Assembly (NCBI RefSeq): GCF_047495875.1 | Contig: NC_092475.1 | Location: 7,964,501-8,028,500, forward strand | DNA length: 64,000 nucleotides | DNA from: Pithys albifrons albifrons | Lineage: Eukaryota > Chordata > Aves > Passeriformes > Thamnophilidae | Reading direction: 5' to 3' | Part shown: piece after piece, positions 35,501 to 50,500 of the stretch | How positions within the stretch are numbered: the stretch's first letter is position 1 | How the letters are laid out: the number at the start of each line of letters is the position of its first letter | Made by a program: the position numbers and the translations under genes | Notes under the pieces: generated by a model | Told to the model about the DNA's origin: nothing | Databases searched by the model: none | What the model saw: only the letters and a program-made list of their open reading frames with translations

Positions 35501-38500
35501 CAGAGGCTGGAGCAAATCTCTTTCCCTGGTACCACGTGTGTTGGTCACAGCAGTGCCTGTTCAGGGTCTGCTGGGGCACTGTGCCCTCCCAGGGGCATCC
35601 ACACTCCCAGGAGCCCAGACCAGCCTGGCAACTCAGCCAGAAACCAAAGGGCACCTTTCAAAAGTGACCTTAATGAGTGGCCACATGTGCAGTGATGGCA
35701 AATTATGCTCCCCTGCCCAGGAGTTTGACCTGCAGCCTTGGGATAGGTCATGAGGCTGCTTCGTAGTTTAACTATATTGTAAGAAAACAAATGAAAAAAG
35801 AGAGGAACACTGCCCCACAAACCTTCCAAATGTAAAAATAAATATCTACAGGCATAGTCACACTTGCTCGAGGTGCAGACTCTCCTTCCTTCCTGTAAAG
35901 CCCTTCTCTTTTGCTAACCATGTGTTTTACCTGTGATCAATGGAAATTGATAATAATCAGTTTTAAAGCAGGAACTCCAATGCTATCAGAAAGAGGAATA
36001 GTTGCATAGAATGGGCTGCTTAAATCTCTAAAGTGTGCTACATGAGCCAGTCATGTCACAACTGCTTAAATGTTTAAACATAGGTATCTATAGATTTAAA
36101 TAAATACATAAATAAAGAATTAATGTAGTTATTTTTTTATACAGTGAAGGATGTGATGTGGTCATTTCCATGACTAATGGAAATGAAATGACTACTCATA
36201 TCCACAGAAGAGTATGACTGAAACCCTAATCAGGCAAACGTGTAATTATACCGTGAGTAGTTAATTAATATCTTTACAGTGCTTATTTGTGTAGGTTGAG
36301 TGTGTGTGTACATAACCATGAATTCACATGCATTCTCTGTTTATGTATCTCTCTCTATAAAAAGGGGGTTATATAGATTTCTATATAGATTTCTATATAA
36401 ATAAATATATAAAATAAAGCAATGTGAGCTAACTTTGATGGCTGTGGTGGCAGCAGTACTGACTTTCAGGGGATCCTGCCTTACACTGGACTCCTGTGTA
36501 ACCCTTCTCAGTCTTAGTTACTCACCTGTGAAGTGAGACGAAATATGTTATCTACATTCTTCAGATAAACTTTACACAGATTTCCGTGGGAAGTACATCA
36601 TGGTAAAACTGAGAAACAACTACGTATTTTTAGGCAATGACAGTTTTTTAAGCAGCTCCTGTCAGTTTGGTATTGGCAGTTGTGCTCAGCAGCGCATACC
36701 ACTGTAATGATGTAGGAAGATAAGGCGGAACAAGGAAATGCAGACTGTTGGCATTGGCAGTGACAAATATTGCTCTTATTAGAGGCAGATGTGATTTTTC
36801 CTGACCTTTCCATCCCCTGTGTGTCCCCCTCCCCATGCCCCTTTCAGGGCTTTGTGCTGGCAGTGACAGTGATCCGGGAGGCAGCCGAGGAGATCCGATG
36901 CTACATGCGGGACAAGGAAGTGAACTCGCAGATCTACAGCAAGCTCACAGCCAGAGGTCAGCCCGTTGGCTCCAGCCCCCTTGTGTCCTGCTGCCACTCA
37001 GGCAGCCCTGCTGGCAGGCACAGCCCCAGACATGGCAGTGGGGATGGCTGATGGGCACGTGGTGGCCACTGCAGAGCCCTCTGGGTCTGGGTGGCTTCTC
37101 CTGGATGGCTCCTTTGCCAGCCTGTTCTGGTGACTGGATTTGCTGAGGGTTTCATAATCATGGGATGGGTTGGAAGGACCTTTAATATCATTTAATTCCA
37201 CCCCCCCACACACATCTTTCACTAGCCCAGGTTGCTCCAAGCCCCATCCAACCTGGCCTTGAACACTTCTAGGGATGGGGCAGCCACAGCTTCTCTGGGC
37301 AACCTGTGTCAGGGCCTCCCCACCCTCACAGAGAAGAAGTTCATACCAATATCCCATCTAATCCTGCCCTGTGTCAGTTTGAAGCCATTCCCCTTTGTCC
37401 TGTCCCTCCAGATCCTAGTAAATAGTCTCTTCATCTTTCTTGTGGGCCCCTTCAGGCACTGGAAGCCTGAAGCCTTCTGCTTTCCCGACTGAACAATCCC
37501 AATTCTCTCAGCCTTTCCTTGTAGGAGAGATGCTCCATATGTTTCCTAGAGAGATGCAGGGTTAATGCAAGGGGAGGGACATGATAATTGCTCAGCTAAG
37601 TTCAGAGCTTCATCCTGGTGACCTGAGGCATGGGGAATGCTCACCCACTCAGGAGCCTTGCTCGCTGGGCTGGGAGTTCATTGCAGCACCAGAGCAGCTG
37701 ATGGCATGTTTTGAAACCCTCATTGCTCCTAACTCCAGTGTAGGCCAAAACATCTTTCCTGATTATTGTCCCTTCTTGATGGATTGGAGTCACCAAAGAA
37801 AATGAAACTAGAGGTGGATGTTTCCAGAAGGGAAAGATGTTTTCCTTCCTATGAAGCTGTGACTTGACAGAAGTGCTCAGTAATGTGTGGATGCAGGGAG
37901 GGAGGAGCAACTATGGCAAACAGCTTAGCAGGAAGAAAACAGTAGAGCTGTAGTAGATGAGACATGTTGTTTGGGGATTTTTGTTGTCTTGTTTATTTTT
38001 GTTTCACCCTGTCAGTAAGAGAGTAAGATGTAAGAAGGATTTTCTATAAGCCACTGATTCATATTTTTTAATGAAAACCACAAATGCATGCTTAAAAAAG
38101 GGTCCAGATAGGTAGATCATTTGTAAAAGTACTAAAAGAATTAAATGTAGTTCTGTGATATTGTCAGATGGTTATGCAGAGGTAGATTCAACAGATGAGG
38201 GTGAAGGGTGAGGACCCTTTCAGCACAGGTACCCCAGAGCACAGCAAAGGGCAGGTGCTCTGTGCTGAAGAGCCTGGAGTGCACGTGTGAAATTTAAGGT
38301 GACTTGCTTGACACAGACGTGTTTCATCTCTTACTGAACATGCAACGCTGGTTGAGTTTCAGAGCTCTTTTTCTGGGTAATACCAGACAGGGACTTAGAT
38401 CATGTAAGTCCTTTGCTAAAAAAGCCTGTGAGATGTGTGTGTTTCTGTCAGCAGCAACTGTTGTAGTTCCTCAGCATGGGCAGCATCAGCTCTTGTGGGT

Positions 38501-41500
38501 TTTTTTGTTACATCACTTTTACCTCTTCCTCCCACTGTGAGGAGTTTGGAGCCCTCATTTGTGAGCCCAGGCTGTAGCTCAGCTGAGTCTGATCCCTGGC
38601 TCTGGCCATTGTTTACAGCTGGGCAGTACCTAACAAAGACATTTAAATTCTCATTTGAAAAATCAAATGCTGGCTCACTCTGGAGTTACTTTGTTTATGT
38701 GACAGAGATGGTGAGGCCAGGGTTTTGGTTTAGAAAGGGAGTGAACTGAATTTAATCAACTTTTTTGTTTTCATTTCCAGTTTCTTTGTTATAAAAGTTT
38801 ATATCCCTGAACTAAGATGCAGTGAAGTAGGTATAGTGAAAGTATGCTGCTTTCAACAATTGCACTTTTAAGACTAAGGCTGCTTTTTTAAAAGAAATTG
38901 CTTAAGGCTGTATATATTTCACATGCCAAGAGTTATGAGGCAACTCCAAACTGGGGAGTTTGGGTTTCTGAATATTAAATCCGCTTTTAATAACGTGTTC
39001 TTACTACAACACTTAAAATGCTTGGCAACCAACAAAAGCCTCATCCAAGAGGGGTGTACTACATCTATTTAAAGATATAAAAGAGTTGCCTTCTGGATTC
39101 TATTCAGTGATCTATAAGGGGCCTGACCTCTCCTTCAGTTCTTTTCATATTGCTATTGCGTTTCCCCTGAATGATTTCCCTCCCCCCCATCCTTTAACTT
39201 TTCTAATTTTGTCAAAGAAACCAAGGAGGATTGGCAGCTGGCCACTGGCTGAAAATCTTAAGCCACTTTGTTTGACAGGAATTTGGTGCAGAAATAAGAG
39301 AGAGACTATCTAGCACTATAGTTTAGAGTAGAAAAAACCTAGAAAATTACTTATGATTTTCTCATGGGGAGAAAAGTACTTTTCTACCTCTCACTGGATC
39401 TCAGTACTAAATGTTTCAGGAGACCTGACCATGTCCTTTTCCACTGACTAAAGCCTTAGCACCTGTGAGAATTACCTGAGAGCAGGGAAAGACCTTGAAG
39501 CCACCATCGCTGGGCAGATGGAAGTTTTGGGTTTGGTTTATCACATCCATTATACAGTCAGAGAAAGGAGGCAAGTGTTTGAGGGAGCCCTTTATCAGGT
39601 CAGAAGTAGGAGCAGCAAATACCAAAATAAGTTGGGAATGGCCGATCTGAATGATTAATTTCCATCATAGCTGACAACAGGTAGGACTTGACCTGGGCTG
39701 TTCACAGGCTGTTTCTTTTCTTGTTGCTGTTGAGTTGCACAGGATCTGGCACAGCCGTGGACTGAGAGGGGCACTCAGAAGGTGCTGCTGCACAAAAGCT
39801 CTCTGAGCTGTTGCTATATATATTTTTTTTTAAAACTTCCCAGCAGTTTCACCTCTAAAGCCAGAGTCTGGGGGAGGGAGATTAGGGAGGCTCAAGGCTG
39901 AGCACTGCCCTGGAGGTTGGCTCTAATGGAGCTAATGCAGCACTGTGGCTTTCTCCAAGTGATTTTCATTTCTCCAGAGAATTTGCACTCTGGTGCAGTT
40001 AAGGTGACTGGAGAGTAGATTTTCCCATCTCCAGCCTTGTCCTCCCACTGCAACCCCACGGATGTAAATATATAGGTCTGAGTGAAGCCAGGGAGATTTA
40101 AGCATGTGCTTATACACAGTTTAGAATAGAGAACTAAGCAGAGATTTGGGTGCATTCCCAGACTAGGATCCCCTTGTCCCTTTGTGTGCAGCTCCTTGTG
40201 CAGATCCATGGCTGGAGCATAGCCAGGCACAGCTCCTGCACACCCACCAGCCTGATGTGTGTGTCCCCAGGGGGGGTTTCCAAAATTTTTTTGATCCAGA
40301 AATCACAATTTAGATTTGCAGCTTTGCTGCTGTGTGTGAAACTTTTCATGCACTGTTCTTGTTAAGCTTCTTAAGATTGATTTTGGTGCTTGCCTTGTAG
40401 AGAAAAAGGAAGAATCCCCTTTGGATCACATTTTATTTTGGATATAGTTGCTGAATTCCAGGGACTAATGTCTTAGAGTAGACAGTAGGGTATTTTCTGT
40501 GTTCCCTTATTTTACATAACAACAAAAAACTCCACCCTAAACCTCCTTTATATTTTTACCAATATGATCCACTTACGTTCCCAAACCAGCAGACTCCTGG
40601 AATGCATTTTTTTGTGGAAAGCTCTCTGTTTAAAGGACAGTTGTTTGGATTGTAATAAAAAATAATCAGATTTCAGTCCCCTATTCATAAAGCCACAAGC
40701 CTCCTTGTGTTCAGAAGGCTGTGTGCTGACTTTCTGCTTGACAGAAAGTTAGAACTGTGCTTGCAAATTCTTGGTTTGTTTTTCTTCTGCTGCAGCCCCC
40801 CCTTGCTGGGTAACACTGCATAATAGAGAGAAACTCCACAGAAAAGTGGGAAGAGACCTCCTACTGAGGGGCGCTCCTTAAGATACAGATCATTGGCATT
40901 TACCAGCCATATAAAAACAATATTTTCCCAAACCCTCTGAGTCCTGCTCTGCAGCACAAAGCTACAGAAGCCAAAAGTTTGGTGTGGCACATCGAAACAA
41001 CCCATTTGGGGTTTTTTTGGATGCATTTAACTTGTTTTAATAAATCTCTGGCTTCATCTTTGATTCCAAATTAAGGGGTTTGATCTAAGGAGTGAAGATC
41101 TACAGATCTGTCGTGAAATCTAAAGTACATGCATGGTGCAAAAAAAGGCACTTCTCCTGGCTGATATATTTATTACTTTAAATAATCTGTTTTATGGTAC
41201 ATCCATCATGCTGCAGATTTGGTGATAATTTCAAGGGCCATAGCTCACTTTGTAACAAACTGTTTGCATTTTATTATGATTATTATTTTGTCTTTTAAAA
41301 AATAAATCAGGCCACAGCAAAGAATGAAACAAATATCAGTTCAATTTTAACAACAAGGTTTTTTTAATAAGAGATCAAGGCTAGTTACTGTGAAAAATTG
41401 TGTTAAATACTGACTTGTGTTCTGATTAACTTTAGAAAACATAAACTGAAACTGATATAAATGCTAAACAAACTTGTCTGGATTTAGAAGCAGCACTTCT

Positions 41501-44500
41501 AGTTCCATTTATGAAACCAGCAATTTATAATTACAAAAATACTTTATTAGCAGAGCAATGCTGGGAAATGAAACAATTGTGTCATTAGCTAGTTTTAAAC
41601 ATGCAGAAGAAAACATCTGATGTTTTAGGTGGCAGTTTCCCCCACAGAAAGAAAAAGGAATTACAGAATTCCCAAGATCAAAATAAAACTAATTCGAGTA
41701 AGTTGCTTTATGGGAGCCCTGAGTCAAAGGAAACATCTGGTCCTGTGCCCTTTCAGCAGGATTGTGGTGCAACTGCAGAGATGTCACCCACGAGGGGCCA
41801 GGGATGGCTGGAAAAGCAGAATTAACTCCCTAAAAAGGGCATCTCATTTATACAGGAGTTATAAAAACGTGTGTTGGTTAGAAAGGTCCTCTCTGTGTTT
41901 TACTTTCAAACAGCCGAGGTTGGGAGGGTTATTGAACAAGACAAATCTGCTGCAGCTGCTTTGGGTTTGCTCATATTGGAAAAATTTTAAAGCAGATGAT
42001 GCTGTTTTCAGAATAATGATCCAAAAAGGCTTTCATGTGCCTAATGATAGGAAATCATCACATTTTAGCTTTGTCTAGGCGTTAATTTTTCTTTTGCAGC
42101 ACGATTTTTTTTACCTCATTAAGGAAAGCATTACAAATATAAGTTTCCATTCCTGAACCTTCCAGGTAGTGCTTTCTGTACTGACAGTCACCAAATAAAC
42201 CCTTGTGTGCTTTAAGAGAATACATAAAATATGGTTAAACAAATACAGCTCTCCTTCCAAGTGCTTTTTTGCACAGTGTTTTAGGAATGGCTAAGGCTGT
42301 GTGGAGAGAGCACACGGGGCTTTTTTTCCCCTTCCTTTGCACAGGAGAATATTCAAAAGCACTTTTTGTTGTTTTGTGAATAACCGTATTAAAAGGGGAG
42401 GAAGAGATGTTATCTGTCAGACCCTTTTAGTGTCATAGTACCTAACTTTGTATAGCCCATACACAAGACTGCCAGGGATGCTTTTTTTGATCCTCTTGGA
42501 GTGCAGCTTTTCTTTTCAAGCCTCGGCGTAATGGACTCTTAATCCCCGGTTTGCTTCCTGCCCCGGCAGAGATGTCTTTAGCGCAGCATTCACTCTGTTT
42601 ACCTTTTTTTTTCCCTTCTTTTTAAACTAAAAAACCCTCACAAGGCAAACCGCAGAATCCACGAAAGACCTATGAGATATTTGTGAAATGGGCCATGACT
42701 GCTTATAATTTGTAGGAATAATTACAGCATGTAAGGAAGTCTGCATTTATTAGCAGCAGTGCTGGAGCACGTTGTTAAGCACACAGTGTGTCACCAGAGC
42801 TGCAGGCTGCCCGGAGCCCAGAAAGGCTTTCATTGTTAATTTGGAGCAGAAACACTGAAGCATATCCTGAGAAGGATGCTAATGAAGGGACTGCCAGTAG
42901 TAAAATCCCAGTGACCTTTGTGCTTTGTGCTAATTTCTATTCCCCCTTTCTCCCTTCCCCCTTCCCCGTCCCCCCTGAGCTGCTATCTGGCCATTTAGCC
43001 CCTGAATTTTGAGGTACAGTAGGAGTGTTGTCCATACTGGGGTGAGCTCCATGTGCCTCCCCACTCCCACTCACATCACTGCAGATTAAAGAGGCTTTTG
43101 TTGAAATATAACAGACATGTAAGGCAGCGTTCAAATTAACTGATTATAAATCACTACTTAGTCTGAGAAGCCAAATCTAGAGCTGGCTAATGATTTGAAA
43201 TTACTGGCCAATTGTTAAATTAATCCCCTGTTTTAAAGCAACTGGGAAATGTTTGACAGCTGCACAGAAATAAATATTTACATGTTTTCTGTAGGACCTG
43301 TTCTCTGGAGGGCTTGTTCTGGCTGGTCCATCGAGAGGCAGAAGGGAGGTGGTAGAGCTGAGCCAGATACTGGAGCTGCAGCAGGGACGGAAATGAGCCT
43401 GGTTTTTATATGGACCCATTGTACTTACAGCTTCCAGGTCTTGGCCTGAGAGTGGAGCTTTACATTTTCAGCTACCTAAGGAAAGGAGTTGGAGTTGATG
43501 GTTCCCTACTGTAATTTTCCTTTTCTTGCTCTATTTGTTGCCTGACACTGAAAGTATATTGAATTTATGGGTTAAACACTACAAAAAAGAGTTGAAGGAG
43601 TTGTTTCAGAGTTGTCACTGGGGGTCTCTGCATCCAAGGCTGAGGTCTGGAGCTGGTAGACAAGAAGCTTTCAGCCCTTCTTGCAGATTGAGAACCCCCC
43701 AGGCTTTACTGAATGTGAGCAGTGGCCTTGGGAAGTCTTCACAGGGTAGTGTTGGCCAATTCTTGTGATGGAAACATCACGCTTTCTCACCAAAATAGTA
43801 GAGTGGAAGGAGGGGAAGGAGGAGCATCACAGAGCACCCATAAAACCTGTCCTCCTGCTGCTCTAACACTTTGCTGTCTTTCCTTTGCAGGGACTGTGAA
43901 GGTGAAGAGCTCTAACATACAAGTTGGCGACCTCATCATTGTTGAAAAGGTTTGCCTTTATATACATCTTTTCTGCATAAAGCACTTGTTTTGCAAAACC
44001 ATAGGAAATGAGATATTTTGAACATGCTTGTTTTATGATAGAATGTTAAGTGTTGAACACCAGTTACAGTATATAGTCACTTTTTAGGGTTCTCCTGCCC
44101 TGCCAATAACAGCATCATCTTTACAAATGAGAGCAAATCTATAGACATGCACCTAAAACCTAATTTTTCTACTTACACTGTAGCAAGATAAAGAGCCTCC
44201 TTGTCCTTTCTCTGACTGTTTGGTACAAGTTAAATACCTGTAAAAAGCCAGCATTGCTTTGAGTGTAAGCACAGTGTTGGGAGACACAGGGGTCTGTTTG
44301 TAGGTATTGGTAAGTACAGCTATATTTCCCCCTTTATACAAGTTTATATGTGGGGGGTTTTATCCACTGATTTTATGGTTTTCCCACACACTCTGTGCAA
44401 GCAGCTATGACCTTTAAAACCATTAGTATGAAAATATTCAGTACAAAAAGAGAAAATTAGTAGCTGTAGATTCCAGATACAACCTTTCTTCTAGCATGGG

Positions 44501-47500
44501 ACTCCTTGAAAGGAAACCAGCATTAGTTTAAGATTTCTTCATACTTGCAGAATTACTCACCAGCCGTTTTGTAAACCAAGCCCTTGGGTCTGACCAGTGG
44601 GAGGGAGCTGGCACCAGTTATTGTTCTGCACTTGGAATTCTGCAGGGAAGTGAGTTTAGGATTCAAAGCAAACTGAATCCCAAGCTTCAGGTTGACAAAG
44701 GAGTCCCCTCTGTCCCCCGTGTCCCCTTCGCTGCCGCGGTGGGGCCGTGCAAGGCGCTGCACACGCGCGCGGGGCCGGGGGACAATAATGGCCTTTCTTC
44801 TCTTGCAGAACCAGCGGGTCCCTGCTGACATGATCTTCCTGAGGACATCGGAGAAGAATGGTAAACATCTGGAACCAATTGTCAAAATAGCCATTAACCT
44901 CTCCCTGGCTGTTTAGAGAAAGTTATCTTTTGGAAATGTGAAAGAAATAGATAATAGTAAGATTTTAGGGAGACAGAGAATTGAAGCAGTTTTATGGCCC
45001 ACAACTTTTGGGCATGTTTATGCTCTGGTTTTGTTTGCTAATCAAAGAGTGTAGGGGGTTGGATCCAGGGTACAAGGATCTGGTTACATAACAGTTTGCA
45101 TTTTAGATGTAAATCATTTTACTTGCTGTTCAGGTTTGTTTTGTTAAGCGTGGGATAAGGAAATGTTTGATCAGAAGGATTAGAAAATATAAAGACTAAT
45201 GAGAACATGCTAAATGTCTTTAAAATGCAGTGTCTCACTGTGTTCTGGACTAGTGGAAGGAAATGAATGTGTCATGCAGGAATATTATCCTTACATTATT
45301 AATAAATGTTACTTGGAATCAGATACTGTTTCCAAAGAAATAAGGATATGAATAGCCCAGATATGAAGCCAGTTCATGAGTTCTCTGTAGATGTTCCTAA
45401 GACAGAGCTGGGAAGAGCACTGAGTGCTGTTGAAAACCCACAGGGTCCTGCTTCCTTCGCACCGACCAGCTGGATGGCGAGACGGACTGGAAACTGCGGC
45501 TGCCGGTCACGTGCACCCAGAGGCTGCCCACTGCTTCTGTAAGCTCCTCTGCAAACACTGTGCTTGGGAAACCTGTGCATGTTCCACCTGGGAAATGTTG
45601 GGGTGCCTCAGGCCACGGGCTGGTCTGAGAAGTGGGTGAGTGCAGCATCCTTCTGCTCAGGGCATGTGGCAGATTAGCTTTGGCATCCAAAAATACAAGT
45701 GTAAACCAGCTCCTCCTGAGCAAAATGGCAGGTAAGGTGAAGCTTACCTGTGCCACACAACTCTCACCACAAACTCTGCAGGTAGGCTCTGGGGTCAGCA
45801 GCCTCAGATGGCTCATAGTAGGATGCTTCTATTTGTTCTTTTCCAGACACCACTGCAGTCACTTAGCGCAGGTCTTGTTGCCCTCTGAAATGGCTTCTGA
45901 GACTGTTCAGTTTTCATGGCCCACCCTTATGAAACAGGAGGTGTCACCGTGAAACCTCTACTGTATGATCTAAAATAAGGATAAAACCTCCACTAAATAT
46001 GCTGTTTCCCTAAATCTCTGGCTAAAGCAATTTGTGTACTGTTTGTTGGTGAAGTTGGTTTGTTTTTTAAGAAAATAAGGGGAAAATCAGAGTACCAGAG
46101 TTATTAATGTTCTATCTATAAAAAGTGCAAGAAGTTTATTTTATACATAGCCTTTCAAGGAGGGCATTCTCTCCATGGAGTGAAGGGTTCATGCCTGTGT
46201 AGAAGTCAACAGCAAAAACCCTGTACAGAAGTGGCATTATCTTCTTACCACTCCAGAACTGTCCTACTGACACTGAACTAAATATTGAGTGATAGGGTGT
46301 GCCTTGATTGGCTTGGAAGACTAAACCTTCTTTGCTATGAAGTATTAAGTATCTTAGGCTGCCCTGATTATTCAGGCTGAAATTTCTTTTATGGGGCACA
46401 GACATGTATGTCACAGGAGTCTCCCAGATATCACCCCAAGAAATACTCCTCAGTGAAGCTGGTACACCAGGGATGGGTTCTCTTATACACTGGGGCTGCA
46501 GTAAGTAACAAAAGTTAGTAATTGCCTTAACTTGGTAGGAAACTCCTGCTCAGATATTCTGGGAGAATCATTTGTACATTATTAAAATGTGGTTGTCTGT
46601 CTGCCAAAACTTGTCTGTTTTCTAGGACCTGCTGCAAATCCGCTCCTATGTGTATGCAGAGGAGCCCAATATTGATATCCACAACTTCGTGGGAACCTTC
46701 ACAAGGGTGAGTCTGTGACAGATGCTTGAAATCAGATCTGTAGTGTGTGCTGGGCAACCCTGCTGAATGCTGCCAGGGCACCGGACTTTCTCAGGAGAAA
46801 TGGTGAAGTTTGTCTTGCCATTTCTTTTTGGTTTTTCTTTTCTTTCTTCAAAAAATCCGTGAAATAAAAATGGAAACTTTGCCTTGGAGAGAGTGTCATA
46901 GGCTCTTTGGGATTAAGGACCTCATTCTGAAGGTATTAGACATGAACGCTTGGACAAAGGTTGGTAGTTACATATTCATTGTGGCTGTTCAGAAGGAAAT
47001 CTGAACCACCATGGACTCTGTAGGATTAAAATCCTTTAATTGTGAGAAGACAGGGGGTCTTAGCTAGGTCAGGAATTGCAGTCAATACTGAGTCAGTTGG
47101 GATTTTGCCTTCAGTTACCTCAGGCTGTGTGAATTTGGTTGTGTTTGCCCCCATTTCAGGGGGCAGCAGCACTCAGAGCCACTGAGAAGTGTCACCAGTA
47201 AAAACATCTCTCTCTTGACTTGTTGGAAGATACATTGTTGGGGTTTTTCCTCTCAGTGGGATAATGAAAATTTTGAGAGTTCATCCAATACCCTTGGGGA
47301 GCTTTCAGAGGGCTAGTGGTTTTGTTACAAATAGGGGACAGGGAGAGCTTTTTAGAAGGTGTTGCCCAGAGGGGTTCTCTGTGAGGTCTTACAGCAGCAG
47401 GAGAAATGCTGTTAATCCACATGAGCCAAGGGAAGGAACATTTCCCTGAAGAACTGTTGACAAATCCTTCTCATTTTTGATTTGTAGCAGCACCTCTAGC

Positions 47501-50500
47501 AGGCAAAGGTGTTTTAATAGATCCCCACTGAAACAAAGTGATCATGTTTTCAACCCAGAGATTTACCAGAGTTTATGAAAATCCTCCATCCTGTCAAGAA
47601 TCTCTCTACCGACTCTCCCAGCGTCCCTCGACAAGCACCTCTGTGTGACTCTTGTCATCCTCTGCTCTTCTGTATTACTGACAATTTTGTTTCTTTTTAT
47701 CCCCTTGTAGGAGGACAGTGACCCTCCAGTAAATGAAAGTTTGAGCATCGAAAACACCCTGTGGGCCAGCACAGTGATTGCATCAGGTAGGGTGGAGGCA
47801 CATGTGAAATTGTTTTTAAGGGAATATGTTAACAATTTTTAAGGGTATTTTTGTAATGGAATAATAATCTCTGTCAGTTGGAGAAATTAGCAGTTGGAAT
47901 GAGGTTTCCCACTTGTCCTAACACCTCTGGGGAGCTGAGCTGACACCTAATTGCCTCTTGGACATTCCTAGATGAGAAAGAATTGGAGTGGCCTTTGGGG
48001 CACTTCTTTAGCATGTAGGACCAGAATAGCACTTAATTGCTCTGCACATTGACATACTAATCTGTAACAGAAATGGTGTCAAATAGATTCTGGTAACAGA
48101 AGCTAAGATGAAAGATTTCCAGGTGAGTTCATTCCATATACTTTTAAAAAGGAAAAAAAATAAAGTCTTTGACAGAGTTTGACTTACATATACAATAATC
48201 TGCCAAGGCCTGAAATTAATCACTGCCCTCTTGTAGAGGCTTGTTAAAGTAAAAGCCTTGCTCCTCTCCTGCCCAGTGTGTTTGTGAAGCTTGCAGGGCC
48301 ATAGCTGGGGGAGAGTGTAGTTCTGAGGTCCAGTTCTGGAATGGAGAGACTTGACAGTACATTTGCAACAATAATTTCAAAGGGTTTATGCAACTGAATC
48401 TGTTTTAAGTGGCCATAAACCAACTAGAAACTCTTTTTACACATACCAGTGTGCCTTCAAGCTTTTTCTAGTACTGACAGGTGTTTCCTCTCATTTAGAC
48501 TCACTTACCAACATAATACTCAGTTTTATTTCTCCTGTGGTAATGATAAATAGCACATTGTAGGTTATTTCTGTTAGGGAAAATTGTGGATATTATTTTT
48601 CTTCCTCTGTGAGTGAAAGCTGTCAAGCTGTGGTGCCATCTCACTGGGGCAGCCCTTGTTTGAAAGCCACAGCAGAGCTATGTGGCTGCTCCATCTGCTG
48701 TAGTAGGGATGGCTCTGACTCTGACTGTTTGAGGTGGATTTGGAGTAGCTGTGCCATCTGCTGATTTGAATTCTGATGATCTTACCACCACCTGCCATCT
48801 GGCTCCAGGGATTTGTTGTTGTTTCTGGAAGTATTTTTTAAAGGAATGTTTCTCAGCATATTTTTAGAAACCACTTCTTTTGAATCAATCTTATTTAAAA
48901 ATAATTCACTTGCAGCTTGTTAGATCTTTGATAGTTAATGAGAGCAGAGGAATAGTAGAGTATAAAGTAGCAATCTGTTTGCAGGAGTGTTTTATTTTAG
49001 ACTTGCTTTTCTCCATTTTTTTGCAGACTAAAATTTTGTAGTAAAAAAATTAAACTTTAGCAATAGCTGTTTTTAAACTCTGGATGGTACATAGCATTTT
49101 CTTTATGTCTTTTTGCAAAGCCTTTAAGAGAAAATCTGTAGAAACCCAGTAATTTACGGTGCTAAACTGTATTATGTTTCTGTGAGAAGAAAATAGAGAA
49201 TTTTGTTGCTCTTTAGCAACTGTGGACAGAGCTTTAAAATACACTGACAGGCTCCCAACAGCTCCATCTGTTACAGTAAGGTAGGAGTTGGTATGATTCA
49301 CTTTTTAGTAGGAACAGTAATTAAACAAATACTTAAAATAAATTGTAGATTTTAAAATAAGGTAATTCTGTCTTTGAAAGCTGTTGGAATCCATTTCTCC
49401 CTATTGGTTTTACTCTGATGGTGTCAGACTTCACCAACAAATAAGCATAGCCCAGAGCACTGGTTGAATTTTGACACACAATGAAGGACCTCTGTCTGGT
49501 GTAAGGCAACCCCAAAGCGGGATTCCAAGTGGTGGGAGGAAATCCAAGACATCCTCCATCCTTACCAACTTTTATTTATAGTGTGGAGAGACAGCTGACA
49601 GCAAAAGGGGGTCAAGGAAAAGCCAAGAGAGAAAAGCTGACTGCTCTTTCCATGGACATGAATTGATGCAGTGTGGTTAAAGTCTTACTGACTTGCAGGA
49701 TGTTTTCTGTTCCAGTCTGTGTTTTCAGAAGTGTTGTATAGCTTTTTAAATTTCTGGTTACGTCTGAAATTAGCCTTCTAAAAGTCCTTCTCACCTGACA
49801 AGGCTTTGGATCCAGCACATGTTTTTACACAGAAAACATTTGTTTGTTTAGGTACTGTGGTGGGAGTTGTCCTCTACACTGGAAGGGAACTGCGCAGTGT
49901 GATGAATACTTCCAACCCAAGAAGTAAGGTATGGTGAAGAAACAGTCCTATAATAAATAAAAAGGGTCAGAAACTGATCTTTTTTTTTAAGGAAAATCCT
50001 TCCAAATGCTATATGTACACACTATATGGACAACCTCCTGGGAATATTTGCTATTTTCCAGTCTGTGATTTAAGATAGTTACTGTAACAGAACCTATTTC
50101 TCCCTATTTTTTGATCCTATTCTAAATATGTCTTCTTGCTTTCTTAAGGTTGGGAAAACCATTTTTTTATATGTTTATAATAAGACAGTCCCAGTTAGAA
50201 TAGAAAAACTTATTTTGCTGCATTATTCTATTATGGCAAAGCTAAGACACAGTGCAGGGATGTTTATATAGTGTGCAGCTTTTGGCAGCATGAGCCCTCT
50301 CACACCTCTTCATGCACTGCTTGGCTTCTGAAGGATGGAAACCTTATTTAATAAGCTGGCAAGAGTATTGCTTATAAATTTAAATATGTTTGTAGCATTT
50401 TAAAAGAGAACCTGACTTGTGGGGAATGTCTCTTTGGATATGGCAGTTCATTTCCTTTGTGAATATTTCACTGAGCTAACATCCTAATTTGTGTGCCTGG

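Larger units (their letters stand above)
36957..43890 (+). other. ATP9A: ATP9A intron 4 (6.9 kb)
   Basis: Contains a CR1 copy at about 37151-37537 and three AT-rich blocks with developmental-enhancer texture at about 41040-41350, 42500-42800 and 43080-43300. The rest is ordinary intron. No additional exon is supported; residue continuity between exons 4 and 5 is complete. Confidence 0.85.
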
